Part shown: positions 1-11,182 of the stretch, one piece after another
Numbering within the stretch: the first letter of the stretch is position 1
How the letters are laid out: each line of letters starts with the position of its first letter
Origin: Sipunculus nudus
Lineage: Eukaryota > Annelida > Sipuncula > Golfingiida > Sipunculidae
Length of the DNA stretch: 64,000 bases
NCBI GenBank assembly: GCA_026874595.1
Contig: CM049320.1
Span: 50,976,714 to 51,040,713 of the forward strand
Reading direction: 5' to 3'
Notes under the pieces: model-generated
Database searches by the model: none
The model's input: the letters and a program-made list of their open reading frames with translations, nothing else
Told to the model about the DNA's origin: nothing
Translations under genes and position numbers: made by a program

Positions 1-240
1 TACTCTGTGGTATTACACCAGAGCTTTATAATTATTATATAAATAAAGAGGAATCAAGTTTTGTAAGACTTTTTTATGACTATGCACAAAACATGATAAT
101 TTCTCAAACATGTACTGGTATGAACCAGTCCATTTCATTTAAATCAGGCAGTCTTACTGGAGGAGTGCACCAACATGTTGCATGAAACTACGTAGTTGTA
201 AAAATGTCTGATGAAACTTGATTCCTCTATATTTATATAT

Positions 241-293
<53 letters not shown>
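241..293. repeat. (AC)n/(AT)n microsatellite in an OPA1 intron
   Basis: An uninterrupted run of alternating AC and then AT dinucleotides, ending 15 bases before the splice acceptor of the first OPA1 exon in the window. Confidence 0.95.
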
Positions 294-296
<3 letters not shown>

Positions 297-308
297 ATCT
301 GCTTACAG

Positions 309-464
309 GTAGGAAGATCCACCCTGAGTGAAGAATTCACAAAGCACCTTGAGAGAGACAAAAACAAGAAATCCCGAGATGACATCTTTGATGCTTTGAA
401 ATCTTCTGTTTTAAAGGAGAGTATGTCTAGGCATCAGTGGGATGGAAAAGCTGAGGATAGCCTG
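309..464 (+). CDS. OPA1: OPA1 exon A (first in window)
   Basis: 52 codons, phase 0 at both ends. The acceptor is gcttacag and the donor gttagt follows CTG. It encodes the RDDIFD and [12 protein letters not shown] segment of the stalk. An (AT)n/(AC)n microsatellite sits immediately upstream of the acceptor. Confidence 0.9.
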
Positions 465-3400
465 GTTAGTTTGGGTTAACTTATTGTTTGTTTTATTTTG
501 TGAAGTCTATTATTATATCATGTATCATAAAATACAGTTTCACGACCAAATAAGACGATTGCTAAAATTTTATGCGTGTTCTGATCAGCTGTGGCCAGTA
601 GAAACAGAAGTCAGAAACCAGACTTCGGGCAAAACTCTTTCATGATGGCCACAGAACTGACAAAATCATGCGTTTATGATTGAAATACCAAACATCTGAT
701 TTGTGGAAATTGTGTGTAAGACACGTCAGTTGCTGTTTCCATTAAATTGGCTCTCTTCATTTGCTTAATACTCACCGTGCCACCGTGACCATTGCTGAAA
801 AATTACAACTACTACAAGTGACAAGATATCAGTGAACATTTTCCCGCCAAAATAATCATGAATGAAGTCACATGGGGTGAATTTTTACTAAGAACCTCTT
901 ATTGGCTTATGTAAACACTGGTACAGTGATGACACGTCATGTCATTGGTACATCTCCACTCATTTGCATAGCCTCTTTTGAAACTTCTTCCAAATATTGC
1001 CGACTAGCTGCCATGCACCCAAGCTGGCCATTAATGAGGCCTTATGGAAAATGCATGTTTCCAGGCTTCATCCATAGGTCTGTTAACTTTTAGTATTGCC
1101 ATGATAACTAACCCAGGCTTTGATGGATTTTCACCAAACTCACCATATATACTTACAAACAGATTATCTCATCCGAGGTTGAATATGGGCAACATCCACT
1201 CATATTTAATAAGGTCACTGGCGACTAGGTTACTTTGTGGTGTTGCGGCAATAACTTACAAAGAATATGAAGGATTCTGATCAAACTCATCAGAAATGTT
1301 AATCAATAAAATATCTCCCCAAAGTTTGATTTCCAGCAAAATCCATGCATAATTATTGAGGTCAGAGGTCACTGTACTTTAGAGGAACCTTGGGGACTTA
1401 TCAAAATTCCTACGGATTTTCATGGAAATCATTATACATATTTAAAAAGGGAGTTTCCCGCCTGAATTACTTTCTCATAAAAAATTCATGGATATTTAAT
1501 GTTGTCAGAGGTCACCAGACTCACAACTTTTGTGTTATGCACATTTGTGGTACTCTTGTTTTAATGATGTTTTGGAAATTTATCTTTCAGAGAGTGATCC
1601 AAATCAACGCTTTGGAGGACCGATCTGTTCATGACAAGCAACAGTGGGATATGGCAATCAAGTTTATGGAAAATGTTGTCAAAGAAAAACTTCAGACTGG
1701 TAATTATAATCAAGAAAACTCTTCTTGCAGGCATCTCCCCAATAAGGCAACCTCTGTAATACAGACGGTGATTTTTGTCTCACGCGATGTATGGACCAAG
1801 TACATCCTCTCTAATACAGTCAAAAGTCAACTCCTATTCTTGTCTGTTATAGGAAGGTTTTACTGCATTTTACTGTGGTTGGCATCTAGTATGTGGGGTT
1901 TATTTTTAGCTCAGCTGACTATAAGTCATCTGAGCTATAGTCGTGGTCCATTGTCCGTCGTCCGTCTGTCTGTCCGTCCGTCCGTCCGTAGATGTGGCAC
2001 GTTTTGAAACCATAAGACCTAGGAATCCAAAATTCGGCATAATGTTAGATGTCCCCAAGATCTCCTACCAAGCCGAAAACTGGGTCTTTGCGACTTCGTT
2101 CCTTTGAGAAATTAAGGAAAAACCTCAATTTTTTATTAAAAACCTATTTTCACACTTCAGGACTGCCTAATATCAAAACCACTCATCTGTTTTTCCTCAT
2201 ATTTACCATAAATATTCCTCTATATAGTTCCTATGTACATGCCAGAAATTAGGTCTGTATCATATAATTTAAACAAATTATAGGCCCAAACATAATGCAT
2301 TTTGTAAGAAATCAGGAAAGATATTTGAACACTTAACACAAAACATGTTAAAGCTATGGACTTTTTTTTCAGTAATATAACTTTAATTAATCAAAATTAA
2401 ATTGTATACCCAAAATTAGATCAAAATCTTTTAAATTTTTAAAAATATTAACAAAAATAAAAAATTGGTACCTTAAATTTTGCCCAATTTTGACCATGGC
2501 GCGTTTTTTTCCTGTAAGTACTGTTGATCTAATTTTCACAGCATGTACAAATAAGGATTTAATCTGTTAAAATCTGAAATTTGAAAATAAAAGCTGCAAA
2601 ATTAGGCTAGTTATTGAATTTTTTGGAGGCTCTTGTTGTTTTCCCTTACATTGTCAAGCAGTTCACTGTGGTCAATGTTGGTCATTCAGTGCAGCTCTGT
2701 ATGCTCCCAAGGTGGTTGGCATAATGTTACATGTCCCCAAGATCTCCTACCAAGCCAAAAACTGGGTCTTTGCGACTTTGTTCCTTTGAGAAATTAAGGA
2801 AAAACCTCAATTTTTTATTAAAAACCTATTTTCACATTTCAGGACAGCCTAACTATGAAACCACTCACCTGTTTTTCCCCATATTTACCATAAATATTCC
2901 TCTATATAGTTCCTATGTACATGCCAGAAATTAGGTCGGTATTATATGATTTAAAAAAAGTTATTGGATCAAACATAATGCATTTTGTAAAAAATCAGGA
3001 AAGATATTTGATCACTTAACAAAACATTTTTAAGCTATGGACTTTTTTCCAGTAATATATCTTTTATTAATCAAAATTAAATTGTATACCAAAATTAGAT
3101 CAAAATCTGTTAAATTTTTAAAAATATTAGCAAAAATAAAAAATTGGTACCTTAAATTTTGCCTAAATTTGACCATGGAACCTTTTTTTCTTATAAGTAC
3201 ATTTGATTTAATTTTCACAGCCAGTTTACATATGGATTTAATCTGATGAATTTTGAATTTGAAAGTATAAGCTTAAAAAATAGTCTAGCTATTGAAGTTT
3301 TTTAGAAGACTTAATGTATTTGTATTTTCTAGGATCATGACCCTACTTTTGTTTACCTGGTAATCCAAAAATTGGCATAATTTAGATGTAATTGTAAATA

Positions 3401-6400
3401 TTCATATTATTCCATACATTTCCTATGTACATACCAAAATTTAGGTCAGTATTGCATAATTTGTTGAAGTTAAAGGCCCAAACATAATGCACTTTGTAAA
3501 AAATCAGGATATATATTTACTCACTTAACATAAGAATGGCTGAGACTTTTTATCAGGAATATAACATCATTTAATCAAGATTCAATTGTATACGGAAAAT
3601 TAGATCTGAAATTTGCAATTTTTTTTAAGTTGTTAGCATAAATATAGAATCAGTACCTTAAATTTTGCCCAACTTTGGCCAGGGCACAATTTTTTCCTGT
3701 AAGTACTGTGGATGTTATTTTCACAGCATGTACACATAAGGATTAAATCTGTTAAAATCTAAAATATGAAAAATAAAAGCTGCAAAATTAGGCTAGTTAT
3801 TGAATTTGTTTGGAGGCTCTTGTTGTATTCCCTTACGTTGTCAAGCAGTCCACTGAGGTCACTCTAGGTCATTCAATGCAACTCTCTATGCTCCCCAGGC
3901 TGTTATGTAATCTAGGGTTGGGACGGTTACCCGTATACGGTATTATCACGATATCTGACAGCTACGGTTATCATACCGTCAACTTTCCTATTATCGCGAT
4001 ATCACAATATCAATATTTGTTCATGATTTTGGTTCACAAGCGAGCCCTTGAAGTTCAAAATAAATTTATTTCAAAGAATCACATTTATTTTTATAAACAA
4101 CATGTATTTGAATGCACACATGTGGGTGGAACCATGTGCTTACAGACTTCCGGATTAGTCGGAAATGTCTGAAAGTAGCAGGATGAATCAGAGAGGACAA
4201 AAGCTTGAGAATTCCAGGAGAAAATAACATTATAATGTAAAAGCAATAAATACACATGTTTATGCTTTTATTACATGGAACGAAAATGTCAACATAAAAG
4301 TGTCACCACTGAATCGAACATTCCATACGGGTTGCATATTTTGCCATATACAATTGGGATGGTATATTAAGCCATGATTGGTATGACACGCTCTCCGAAA
4401 ATTTGCCGGGATTCTCCGGCTTTTATGTAGCTATAGGAAACTGATGGAAAGTTCTGACAAGCATGATTCGACAATGGGGGCAGGACTTCCCGCGCCTCAA
4501 GCTTGCACACCTGCAGGACCTTCATGCAACTTGCATCACTTAATGAGTCATACTGTGGTACTGGCCAATAGGTATAAATGATATTAATACTTAACCCCTT
4601 GTATAAAGTCAAGACTTTAAAGGCGGTTGTTATAAATATCAACATTGATGGCTTATTAATGCCATTATATATAATTTGAAATATCGCGATATCACGGTAT
4701 ATCTTGATAAATTTGAATAATTATCATATCAAAAACCCATATCGTCCCAACACTAATGTAATCCCATCACTCTGGCAAGCCCTCTCTCTTGTTGAGCTTG
4801 ATCAGGCTACCAGCATAAATACCACAGGGAGCCTTTCTCTCTCCCCCCCCCCCCCACCCCATTCTGTTGACAGACCTGTACTCTAAACAAGATGAATCTT
4901 ATAGTTTCAGCGATGAACAGTAACAACAGAGACCCCTCACTGAACCCACCGATTCGATACACAGGACTAATATACAAGACAAAGCTGATAATTTTAATGT
5001 TAAAAAATTCTTTTTGTTGAGACTTGGACAATTTTGATTTTTTTTAAAGAAAAAAATGTTCAGGAATTTAATCCTAATATTCATTTATGGTAAAATATTA
5101 GGACCTAATGAAAGTGCTAACTGACAAGATTTAAGAAGATATAAATACTTTGTAGCATTTCGTTCATATCTCTTAAAGTTGGTGGGGCCTAGTTATCTAG
5201 TTTTTAAAATTAGAAATATTGGTCAAACTTTGTGGGATTAATTTTTAACTCATTTGGCCATATATTTAACTTTTGAAAAATTAATTACCTTCACACATTA
5301 CTTGTTTATGAAATGGAACTTTTATATGACACTTACGGTAAGCCCATTTTTTTCCTTTGGTGCATCACTAAATGGTTTCAGGCCAAAGGTTTCATTTATT
5401 ACACAGTCCATATGCTTTAGCTCATGTCCATTATTCTATAATTTACAGAGTTTCATTTAAGCTGGGCCATTTTCTCTTAGCTTTTCAAATGGTAATATAC
5501 ATGGAAAAACCATAAGAAACAAAAATATTTTGCAGTTACTAATATTTTCCAAAATTCAGCTGAGCGACGTGACCCATAGGTCCCTTGTTTCAAGTTTTCA
5601 AGGCTTTGAAAGGGTTCCATTTTCATTGTATCATCATATAGTAACTAACAGAGAGTATGGATTATTTTATGAATAATTTATAATAATATGCACACAAAAC
5701 TAAACAATCTTTAGAAATTATGTCCCAAGGACACATTGAATGGTTGGGCATTTTTGTTCATTATTATCAGATTAATATTAGACCAGAAAATATTTCTAAT
5801 ATCAAATTTTGAATAATGGGTAACATTAAATTTTCTGTTGCTGTATGTGATATTAATCTTTAGCTTTTCACCCCATGCCACAATACATGTGGAAAACTAA
5901 TATGAGATTCTGGTGAGTTTACTAACAAATCTGGAAAATCTCAGCTCATACAGAATGTCTAGGTTATGCCTTTCTTTACTGTATGTACTGTTACAGTAAA
6001 TAGCCTTCCATTGCGGTACACTGTTACTTGTGTCTCCAGCTGATGCCAAGGTTAAGGAGATGAAGGGGCCAGGCACACAGGAGCAGTGGATGTACTGGAG
6101 GTACAAGACAGCCGAGCAGAAGCTGAGAGAGTCCACGCTGAGAGAACTTGAGAAAATCCTTAAGTCAGAACAGGTGAGCATCACGGGTCCACGGGGATCA
6201 AAATACAATAAAATCTTGAAATTATGACCACCAGTGGGACCTCTATAAGTGGTTGTATTCTTGAGATGGTCAGCTAAGAGAAAGATTTTATAGAGAGAAG
6301 AAATAATCAGGACCGTGATCAAGTGGTCCTTATTTTGAGATGCTCACTCAACAGAGGTGGTCATTAGGTTAAGTTTGACTGTATTAATTCCTGTATATCT

Positions 6401-9400
6401 GAAGAAGCTAACATTGCATGCTGATATGTAATGTAATTTCATATATTTCCTGTTTTGCAGGTACAATTAATGTATTCTATTTTACAATATAGCTAAACCT
6501 GGATCATGGTGTCTTTTGATTTAGCCTAGTTGTTAAGGCATTGGACGGTGGAGTGTGAGGTCTCCCATTTTAATTCCCATCAGAGCTTCAAAGGCAATTC
6601 TGTACTTCAGTGCAAGATCTTGTACTTTTTTATCATATGCCCGCCGATGACAGGATGTGTTATGGTATACCCACAGCCTGTCTGTCTGTCTGTCCATCTA
6701 TTACTTTTTAGTGTTGCCATGATAGTATACTGGTGCTTTGATAGATTTTTATAGAACTTACCTTAATGAATTACCAATAGATTATCTTGCAGAAGTTTGA
6801 TTACAGGCAAAATCCACAATTATCTAATAAGGTCAGAGGTCAATAGGCCTCTTTGTGGTGTAGCTGCGACAATTTATTAGGAATATTATGGATTTTGGTG
6901 AAACTCAATAGAAATATTAAGCAATATAATCTCTCACCTAAATTCAACTTTCAGCAAATCAATGCATATTTACCAAGGTCAGAGGTCACCAGACTTTGTT
7001 TGCACCAAGATGACTTACCAAAATGCTGATGGATATTCATGAAACTCAGTATAAATGTAAACCAATACAGTTTCTCACCTGAATTTAATTTTCGGCAAAA
7101 TTCACACATATTTAATGAGGTCAAAGGTCATAAGATATGTGTATTATGCATCATTGGCTGTGCTCCTGGTGTTTTTGTAAAGCCCAGAGTGGCAGCACTG
7201 ATCTCCATTAAGATGAAACTTTGCAAATGCCTGATCAGTAAACCATTTGTGTGTAAATTAAATCAATACATTATTTCTCAAATTCATGTGATATTTTTCA
7301 GAAACACCGACCTAAGTTAACTGCTGATGAGGTGACAACAGTCAGAAAGAACTTGGAGGCACAGAATGTGGATGTCAACAATGATTTTGTAAGTTTTTGT
7401 CCAGAAGTTTTTTTATTATGCTTTTCATATTATGCTTTTTGTATGTTATATAAACAGATTTATTCAGAGAAAAATATTCATATTTTTTTCTAAAATTAAT
7501 ATAAACTGGCTTGTGTCACTTATGTCCAATTAAGATATATTCTCTTTATAATATGGTAAGTGCCTTAACGTCTTATACATAGGTTTTTTACAGTATTTAA
7601 CAAAATTAATCTGAGTATAGGGTCATATATTTCAACACCAACCTGTCAAACTTTCATTGATAATCATTCCAGTAATACTTTGTTATCCATGTCTGTGTTT
7701 TTCAGCATCTATGAATTTCTGTTTTTCAGATAAGAGACACATGGCATCATCTTTACCGCAAGTTCTTTTTTGAACGGTCATTAGCAAGAGCTAATGAGTG
7801 TAGGAAGGGTTTCTACTATTACCAGCAAGGCTTCACAGACACAGGGGTAAGGCTACATTTTGTTGATAATGATATCTTATTATAAGCAGGGTTTAAGGGG
7901 AGCTGGGTAAAATAGGTTTTACCCAGGTATTAGGCAAAAGAAAAAATGTATGGTTCTCAGGCACTTTTTTTCAGTGCGGCCTTTTTTAAACTATTTGTTG
8001 TATCTTTCGATAAAAATGTCATATGATCAGGAAAAAGCATGATAATAACATGATTTTTTTTCAAAACAGGTAAAAGCACTCCATAACAAAGGAGAACTGA
8101 TCAAAATTGTATTTTTTTATCTTCATGAAAGGTAAAAATAAAAATCAAACTTTTTGATGCTGGGGGTTAAAATTGACATGGCGGTGCCTGAGAACCAAAC
8201 TTTTAATTTTTTTTTCACTTACCCTATTTGATATTACCGGTAATTAGGGTCATGTTCTCTGCACAGCCAAACATGACTTAAAGTGTCAGTATTGAATCAA
8301 TTCTTTTAGACTGGAGTTGTGTGGTCACAGCCATTTGTCTTGTTTCCAATAGTCACAAAATGTGTGTATAATATCTGCTGATCTATCAGATAGAAACTGA
8401 ACCCAGGGCCTGCTTGTCAAAAGCAAATAAACATGAAGAAAATGGTTTCTTAATATGCTGGGCATAACCCTGGGTAAAACACAGATTAAACCTGGGTAAA
8501 ATACTTTTAACCCAGTCTTTACCCACTGGGTTGGTTAAATAGGTTTTACCCAGATCAAATGTGAAATCTGATTTTATAGGTGACTGACCTTTGCCTGTTT
8601 TCTAAAAAGAACCCAGTCAGTTGTTAGAACACTCTGCTGACAACTAACCCTTATTTCACTCTATAATCAAATACCATATAATGAATCAAATAAACATAAT
8701 CAGATAAGGATATAATGATACAATGTCTATTATGGAATGATACAAAAATGACAGATAAAAAAATATCAGATTAACACAAGTTCCAAATTTGACACAGATC
8801 ACTCGCACTGGGACACTCTTAATACCCATTTGGCATGCCAACATTTTTTCCAGAGGATCCCAGACTTTCCTAATTTTCTTCCTATATAAGGCTCTGATAT
8901 CCATTGTATTTTATCTTATTTCATTTTCAGATGGAGTGCAGTGAAGTCGTTCTGTTCTGGAGGATACAGAGGATGTTACAGATCACGAGTAATGCACTCC
9001 GTCAGCAAGTCGTCAATAACGAAGGTATGTCAGTGACTCCCCAGAAGATTCTACTTGGTACATTCCCATAATATATACACCACTTAGAGGAATGGTATCT
9101 GCTTGAAAGGCAATAACACTTGATTTTTGCCAACATCCCTTTATACATCTCCTGGACGTCTTTGCACTTTTGTTAACCTGTTTTCTGGTTTCCATTACAT
9201 TTTATGAAACAATTTTTTTAGATATATCTCCCAAATGTTGTAAAAGTTTCAACTTTGTCATCTGTATAATTAACTATTCCTATGATTTCTTGTGCTGTGT
9301 ACTAGAATGAAATGGTAAAGTTTTGTTCACATTAGTATATAAATGTGCATACACCTTTTAATTAGAGGTCATGTTTTTTACATTAATTTACACATTTCAG

Positions 9401-10049
9401 CTCGTAGGCTAGAACGTAACATCAAAGAGGTGCTAGAAGATTATGGTGATGACCAGACTAAACTACAACAACTTCTGACTGGCAAAAGGGTCCTACTGGC
9501 AGAAGAATTAAGTATGTTTTATTCTTTTATGGTTGCCCTTCCCGAAATAAAAAGCAGCTTCATTCTTCTGAGATCCAGTAGAAGCCCCAAATTGTCAGTG
9601 TCAGTGGACATATTTGTTTACATTTTGATATATTTCTAAAATGAAAATGTATAAAGCAGGTGTAATAAAATACACACTATAGGTTTCTTATGTTTATTTG
9701 TTCATAAGAAATCTAAAGTTTATTTTGCCATATTTTACTTAAGGTTTATACCAGAGATACAAAAAATGTTAACATGCATGCAGTGACTCTTTGCCAACTG
9801 GCTTTGGTGCAACTCTCACTTTTTATTTCTTACATTTCATTTTATTTTAATATGTAGGTTAGAAAACATAAACACATAAATAGTTTTAAAATATGTACAA
9901 GCCTTCAACCAGTCTCCTATCTTATTTATAATATAGCACTGTTATATTATTCACATATTACGTTTTCTGTTTGCTTTATTTCAGAAAAAGTGAGGCAAGT
10001 ACAGGAGTTATTAGAAGAATTCATTCAGGCTCTGAATAATGAAAAGTGA
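309..10049 (+). CDS. OPA1: OPA1-like mitochondrial dynamin GTPase, 3' part (8 coding exons)
   Basis: Joined exons 309-464, 1591-1699, 6040-6173, 7302-7388, 7730-7846, 8931-9024, 9401-9511 and 9985-10049 encode 290 residues plus a stop. Every junction is GT-AG and the phases agree. The product matches the C-terminal third of OPA1/Mgm1, with [60 protein letters not shown] and a final coiled GED-like segment ending NNEK. The family is a dynamin-related GTPase that fuses the inner mitochondrial membrane and shapes cristae. The GTPase domain and targeting sequence lie upstream of the window; what is seen here is stalk, membrane-binding paddle and C-terminal helix. Two cysteines, in ECRKG and MECSE, keep the 18-residue spacing of a pair described as disulfide-bonded in human OPA1. 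The introns are full of transposon-derived repeats, but the exons carry no break. Confidence 0.95.
1080..1560 (+). repeat. DR1-bearing dispersed repeat, copy 1 (OPA1 intron)
   Basis: Three divergent units of about 145-150 bp with shared wording (caccaaactca, ttcagcaaaatcc, aggtcagaggtca). A second copy lies at 6,690-7,275 in another OPA1 intron. The middle unit carries AGGTCA-G-AGGTCA at 1359-1371; the third has TGTCAGAGGTCA near 1504. The family could not be named. Confidence 0.7.
1591..1699 (+). CDS. OPA1: OPA1 exon B
   Basis: 109 bp, starting in phase 0 and ending after the first base of a codon. It encodes [20 protein letters not shown] and a following helix. The 205-residue open frame around it is read-through into both introns. 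Confidence 0.9.
1907..3905 (+). repeat. AGCTCA/GTCCGTC-type element in three tandem units
   Basis: It starts with TAGCTCAGCTGACTATAAGT and a GTCCGTC-rich stretch near 1,960-1,990. The body then repeats about every 650-690 bp: units near 2,036, 2,719 and 3,370 share CATAATGTTA, CCCCAAGATCTCC, GGCCCAAACATAATGC and GAGGCTCTTGTTG. A related single copy lies inverted at 37,370-37,890. Such TAGCTCA/GTCCGTC sequences are widely dispersed in bivalve genomes. The short open frames of 62-69 residues here are repeat-derived. Confidence 0.75.
3905..4763. mobile_element. hAT-type MITE with 8-bp target duplication
   Basis: The element at 3913-4755 (843 bp) begins TAGGGTTGGGACG and ends CGTCCCAACACTA, giving 13-bp terminal inverted repeats with one mismatch. 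It is flanked by identical 8-bp copies of ATGTAATC at 3905-3912 and 4756-4763. An 8-bp duplication and TAGGG...GGGACG ends are typical of hAT transposons. Subterminal CGCGATATC motifs occur near both ends. No transposase frame remains, so it is non-autonomous. It is inserted in the downstream flank of the tandem AGCTCA-type repeat, within an OPA1 intron. Confidence 0.85.
4843..4855. repeat. Poly-C tract (13)
   Basis: A run of 13 C, followed by A and four more C, in an OPA1 intron. Confidence 0.9.
6040..6173 (+). CDS. OPA1: OPA1 exon C
   Basis: 134 bp with acceptor tgtctccag and donor gtgagc. It encodes a segment containing [14 protein letters not shown] and LEKILKSEQ, the equivalent of the human KKRWLYWKNRTQEQ region in the paddle domain. 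It starts by completing a codon split with exon B and ends in phase 0. Confidence 0.9.
6204..6383. mobile_element. Mariner-like MITE (TGACCACC family) in an OPA1 intron
   Basis: About 180 bp. The left end reads TACAATAAAATCTTGAAATT and then ATGACCACC. The right end, read on the other strand, begins TACAGTCAAACTTAACCTAA and then TGACCACC. This gives imperfect inverted repeats of about 28 bp ending in TA, consistent with a TA-duplicating mariner-like family. Related fragments occur at about 11,751 and 33,527. It starts 31 bp after the donor of OPA1 exon C. Confidence 0.6.
6515..6680 (+). repeat. tRNA-derived SINE-like segment
   Basis: TAGCCTAGTTGTTAAGG at about 6522 resembles an A box, and a degenerate TTAATTCCC at about 6570 could be a decayed B box. 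It runs directly into the DR1-bearing repeat. The promoter boxes are weak, so this is tentative. Confidence 0.35.
6690..7275 (+). repeat. DR1-bearing dispersed repeat, copy 2 (OPA1 intron)
   Basis: Three units of about 144 bp, homologous to 1,080-1,560 (ATTGCCATGATA, TTGTGGTGT, CATATTTAATGAGGTCA). Each unit carries a perfect AGGTCA-N-AGGTCA: 6830-6842, 6976-6988 and 7118-7130. It ends about 30 bp before OPA1 exon D. Confidence 0.75.
7302..7388 (+). CDS. OPA1: OPA1 exon D
   Basis: 29 codons, phase 0 at both ends, with acceptor atttttcag and donor gtaagt. It encodes [20 protein letters not shown], the conserved equivalent of human [17 protein letters not shown]. Confidence 0.9.
7730..7846 (+). 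CDS. OPA1: OPA1 exon E
   Basis: 39 codons, phase 0 at both ends. It encodes [13 protein letters not shown] and [16 protein letters not shown], and carries the first cysteine of the conserved pair. The donor is gtaagg. Confidence 0.9.
7875..8560. repeat. Intronic segment with repeated CTGGGTAAAA/TTTTACCCAG palindromes
   Basis: CTGGGTAAAATAGGTTTTACCCAG-like sequence near 7,899 recurs near 8,463-8,555, giving similar sequence at both ends of a segment of about 0.65 kb. It may be a degraded MITE. No target duplication was identified. Confidence 0.35.
8931..9024 (+). CDS. OPA1: OPA1 exon F
   Basis: 94 bp with acceptor tcattttcag. It encodes [16 protein letters not shown] and [14 protein letters not shown], and carries the second cysteine of the pair. 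It ends after the first base of a codon. Confidence 0.9.
9401..9511 (+). CDS. OPA1: OPA1 exon G
   Basis: 111 bp with acceptor cacatttcag and donor gtatgt. It encodes [18 protein letters not shown] and [13 protein letters not shown], the start of the GED-like C-terminal helix. Confidence 0.9.
9985..10049 (+). CDS. OPA1: OPA1 terminal coding exon
   Basis: Encodes [20 protein letters not shown], then K and TGA at 10047-10049, closely matching the human C terminus (ending ALHQEK). The acceptor is tttatttcag. The 3' untranslated region follows directly. Confidence 0.92.
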
Positions 10050-10086
10050 ATGGACATGAAGGTTATTTAGGATAAAGTAACTAGCA

Positions 10087-10092
10087 AATAAA
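10087..10092 (+). terminator. First polyadenylation signal candidate after OPA1
   Basis: AATAAA lies 38 nt after the OPA1 stop codon. It is the nearest canonical signal. A longer 3' UTR is possible, since other AATAAA hexamers occur further downstream, for example near 11,456. Confidence 0.4.
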
Positions 10093-11092
10093 AATGCAGC
10101 CGTTTGCTTCCTCTTATACCAGGCTACGTGATATTTTGCAGACAGCAGTTCGCGGAGTTGGGTTCTGTCTCTCGCCATTTAAATATTGGATATTTGCACC
10201 AAGCTTTTCTGATTCTCCTCTGACATGCTGCATTTTCATTCTTATTTCTTAATTAACTTAATATACAGAGTATCCCCTGTATATAACTGAATTACAGAAA
10301 GAAATGTCTCTCTATTTCAAACTTAAACACAAAAGGCTTTGCTTGGTTATAATGTAATGAAAGTTTATATGGAACTTGCGCCAATGATTTTGAGGCAGTG
10401 GGATGTTCAACCTTAGTGAAATCACCACAGAAAAGTTTTTTTTTTCCTTCCTTTAGTTAATATCATTTTTTTTTTAAACCAAGGTTGACTTCTTGTTCAT
10501 AAAGTGTCAAATCTGCGATTACCTTAGTGAATATGACTGCTCATCTATACAGGTGAACAGCAGGTTATGATGCAGCCTGATTGGCTTTTTATGTATTGTA
10601 CCCTCACGACCACGCCTGTAGGTATAAGAGTCAAAAAGCAAAAGGTTGATATTATGAATGATAAAATGTTTTATGTTACCTGTAAATCAGAGATGGACAT
10701 TACAAATATTATCAGGTCTTACATATTATATCCCCAAAGGGGACAAGAATATCTACTCTTTGTGGATCTTCAGATTGGTTAGCTTGATAATGTGTAGATT
10801 ACTGCATGGTAAAATAACAAAAAAGAAACGCCACAAAACTGTGAAAGAAAAAATGAAAATCGTACCATAATATAGCAACGTGAATATGAAGGCAACCACA
10901 GTATTTGATATGCTACAGACTTGTCAGACTTCTCATTCAGTCTTTTTGATTTTATGAATTGTTTTTTTCTGCATATTGTATGGCTTAATGCATATTTAAA
11001 AAGGGAGTTTCTATTCTTCACCACTCCTTACTGTGCAAAAGTAAATGTCATGACTTAAAGATATAATTATATAAGAATCGTAAATCTGAATG

Positions 11093-11104
11093 TTTATATA
11101 CACA

Positions 11105-11182
<78 letters not shown>
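11093..11182. repeat. (AT)n/(AC)n microsatellite
   Basis: About 90 bp of alternating AT broken by one G, ending in an AC run. Confidence 0.95.

Noticed and set aside
1390-2007. 205-residue + strand open frame
   Set aside because: Only 1591-1699 (an OPA1 exon) is coding. The rest is read-through into introns and a GTCCGTC repeat.
2049-3246. Repeated 60-70 residue frames ([12 protein letters not shown]...)
   Set aside because: They recur because the underlying noncoding element is tandemly repeated; frames decay between units.
5897-6322. 141-residue minus-strand frame
   Set aside because: It is antisense to OPA1 exon C and a MITE, with no domain.
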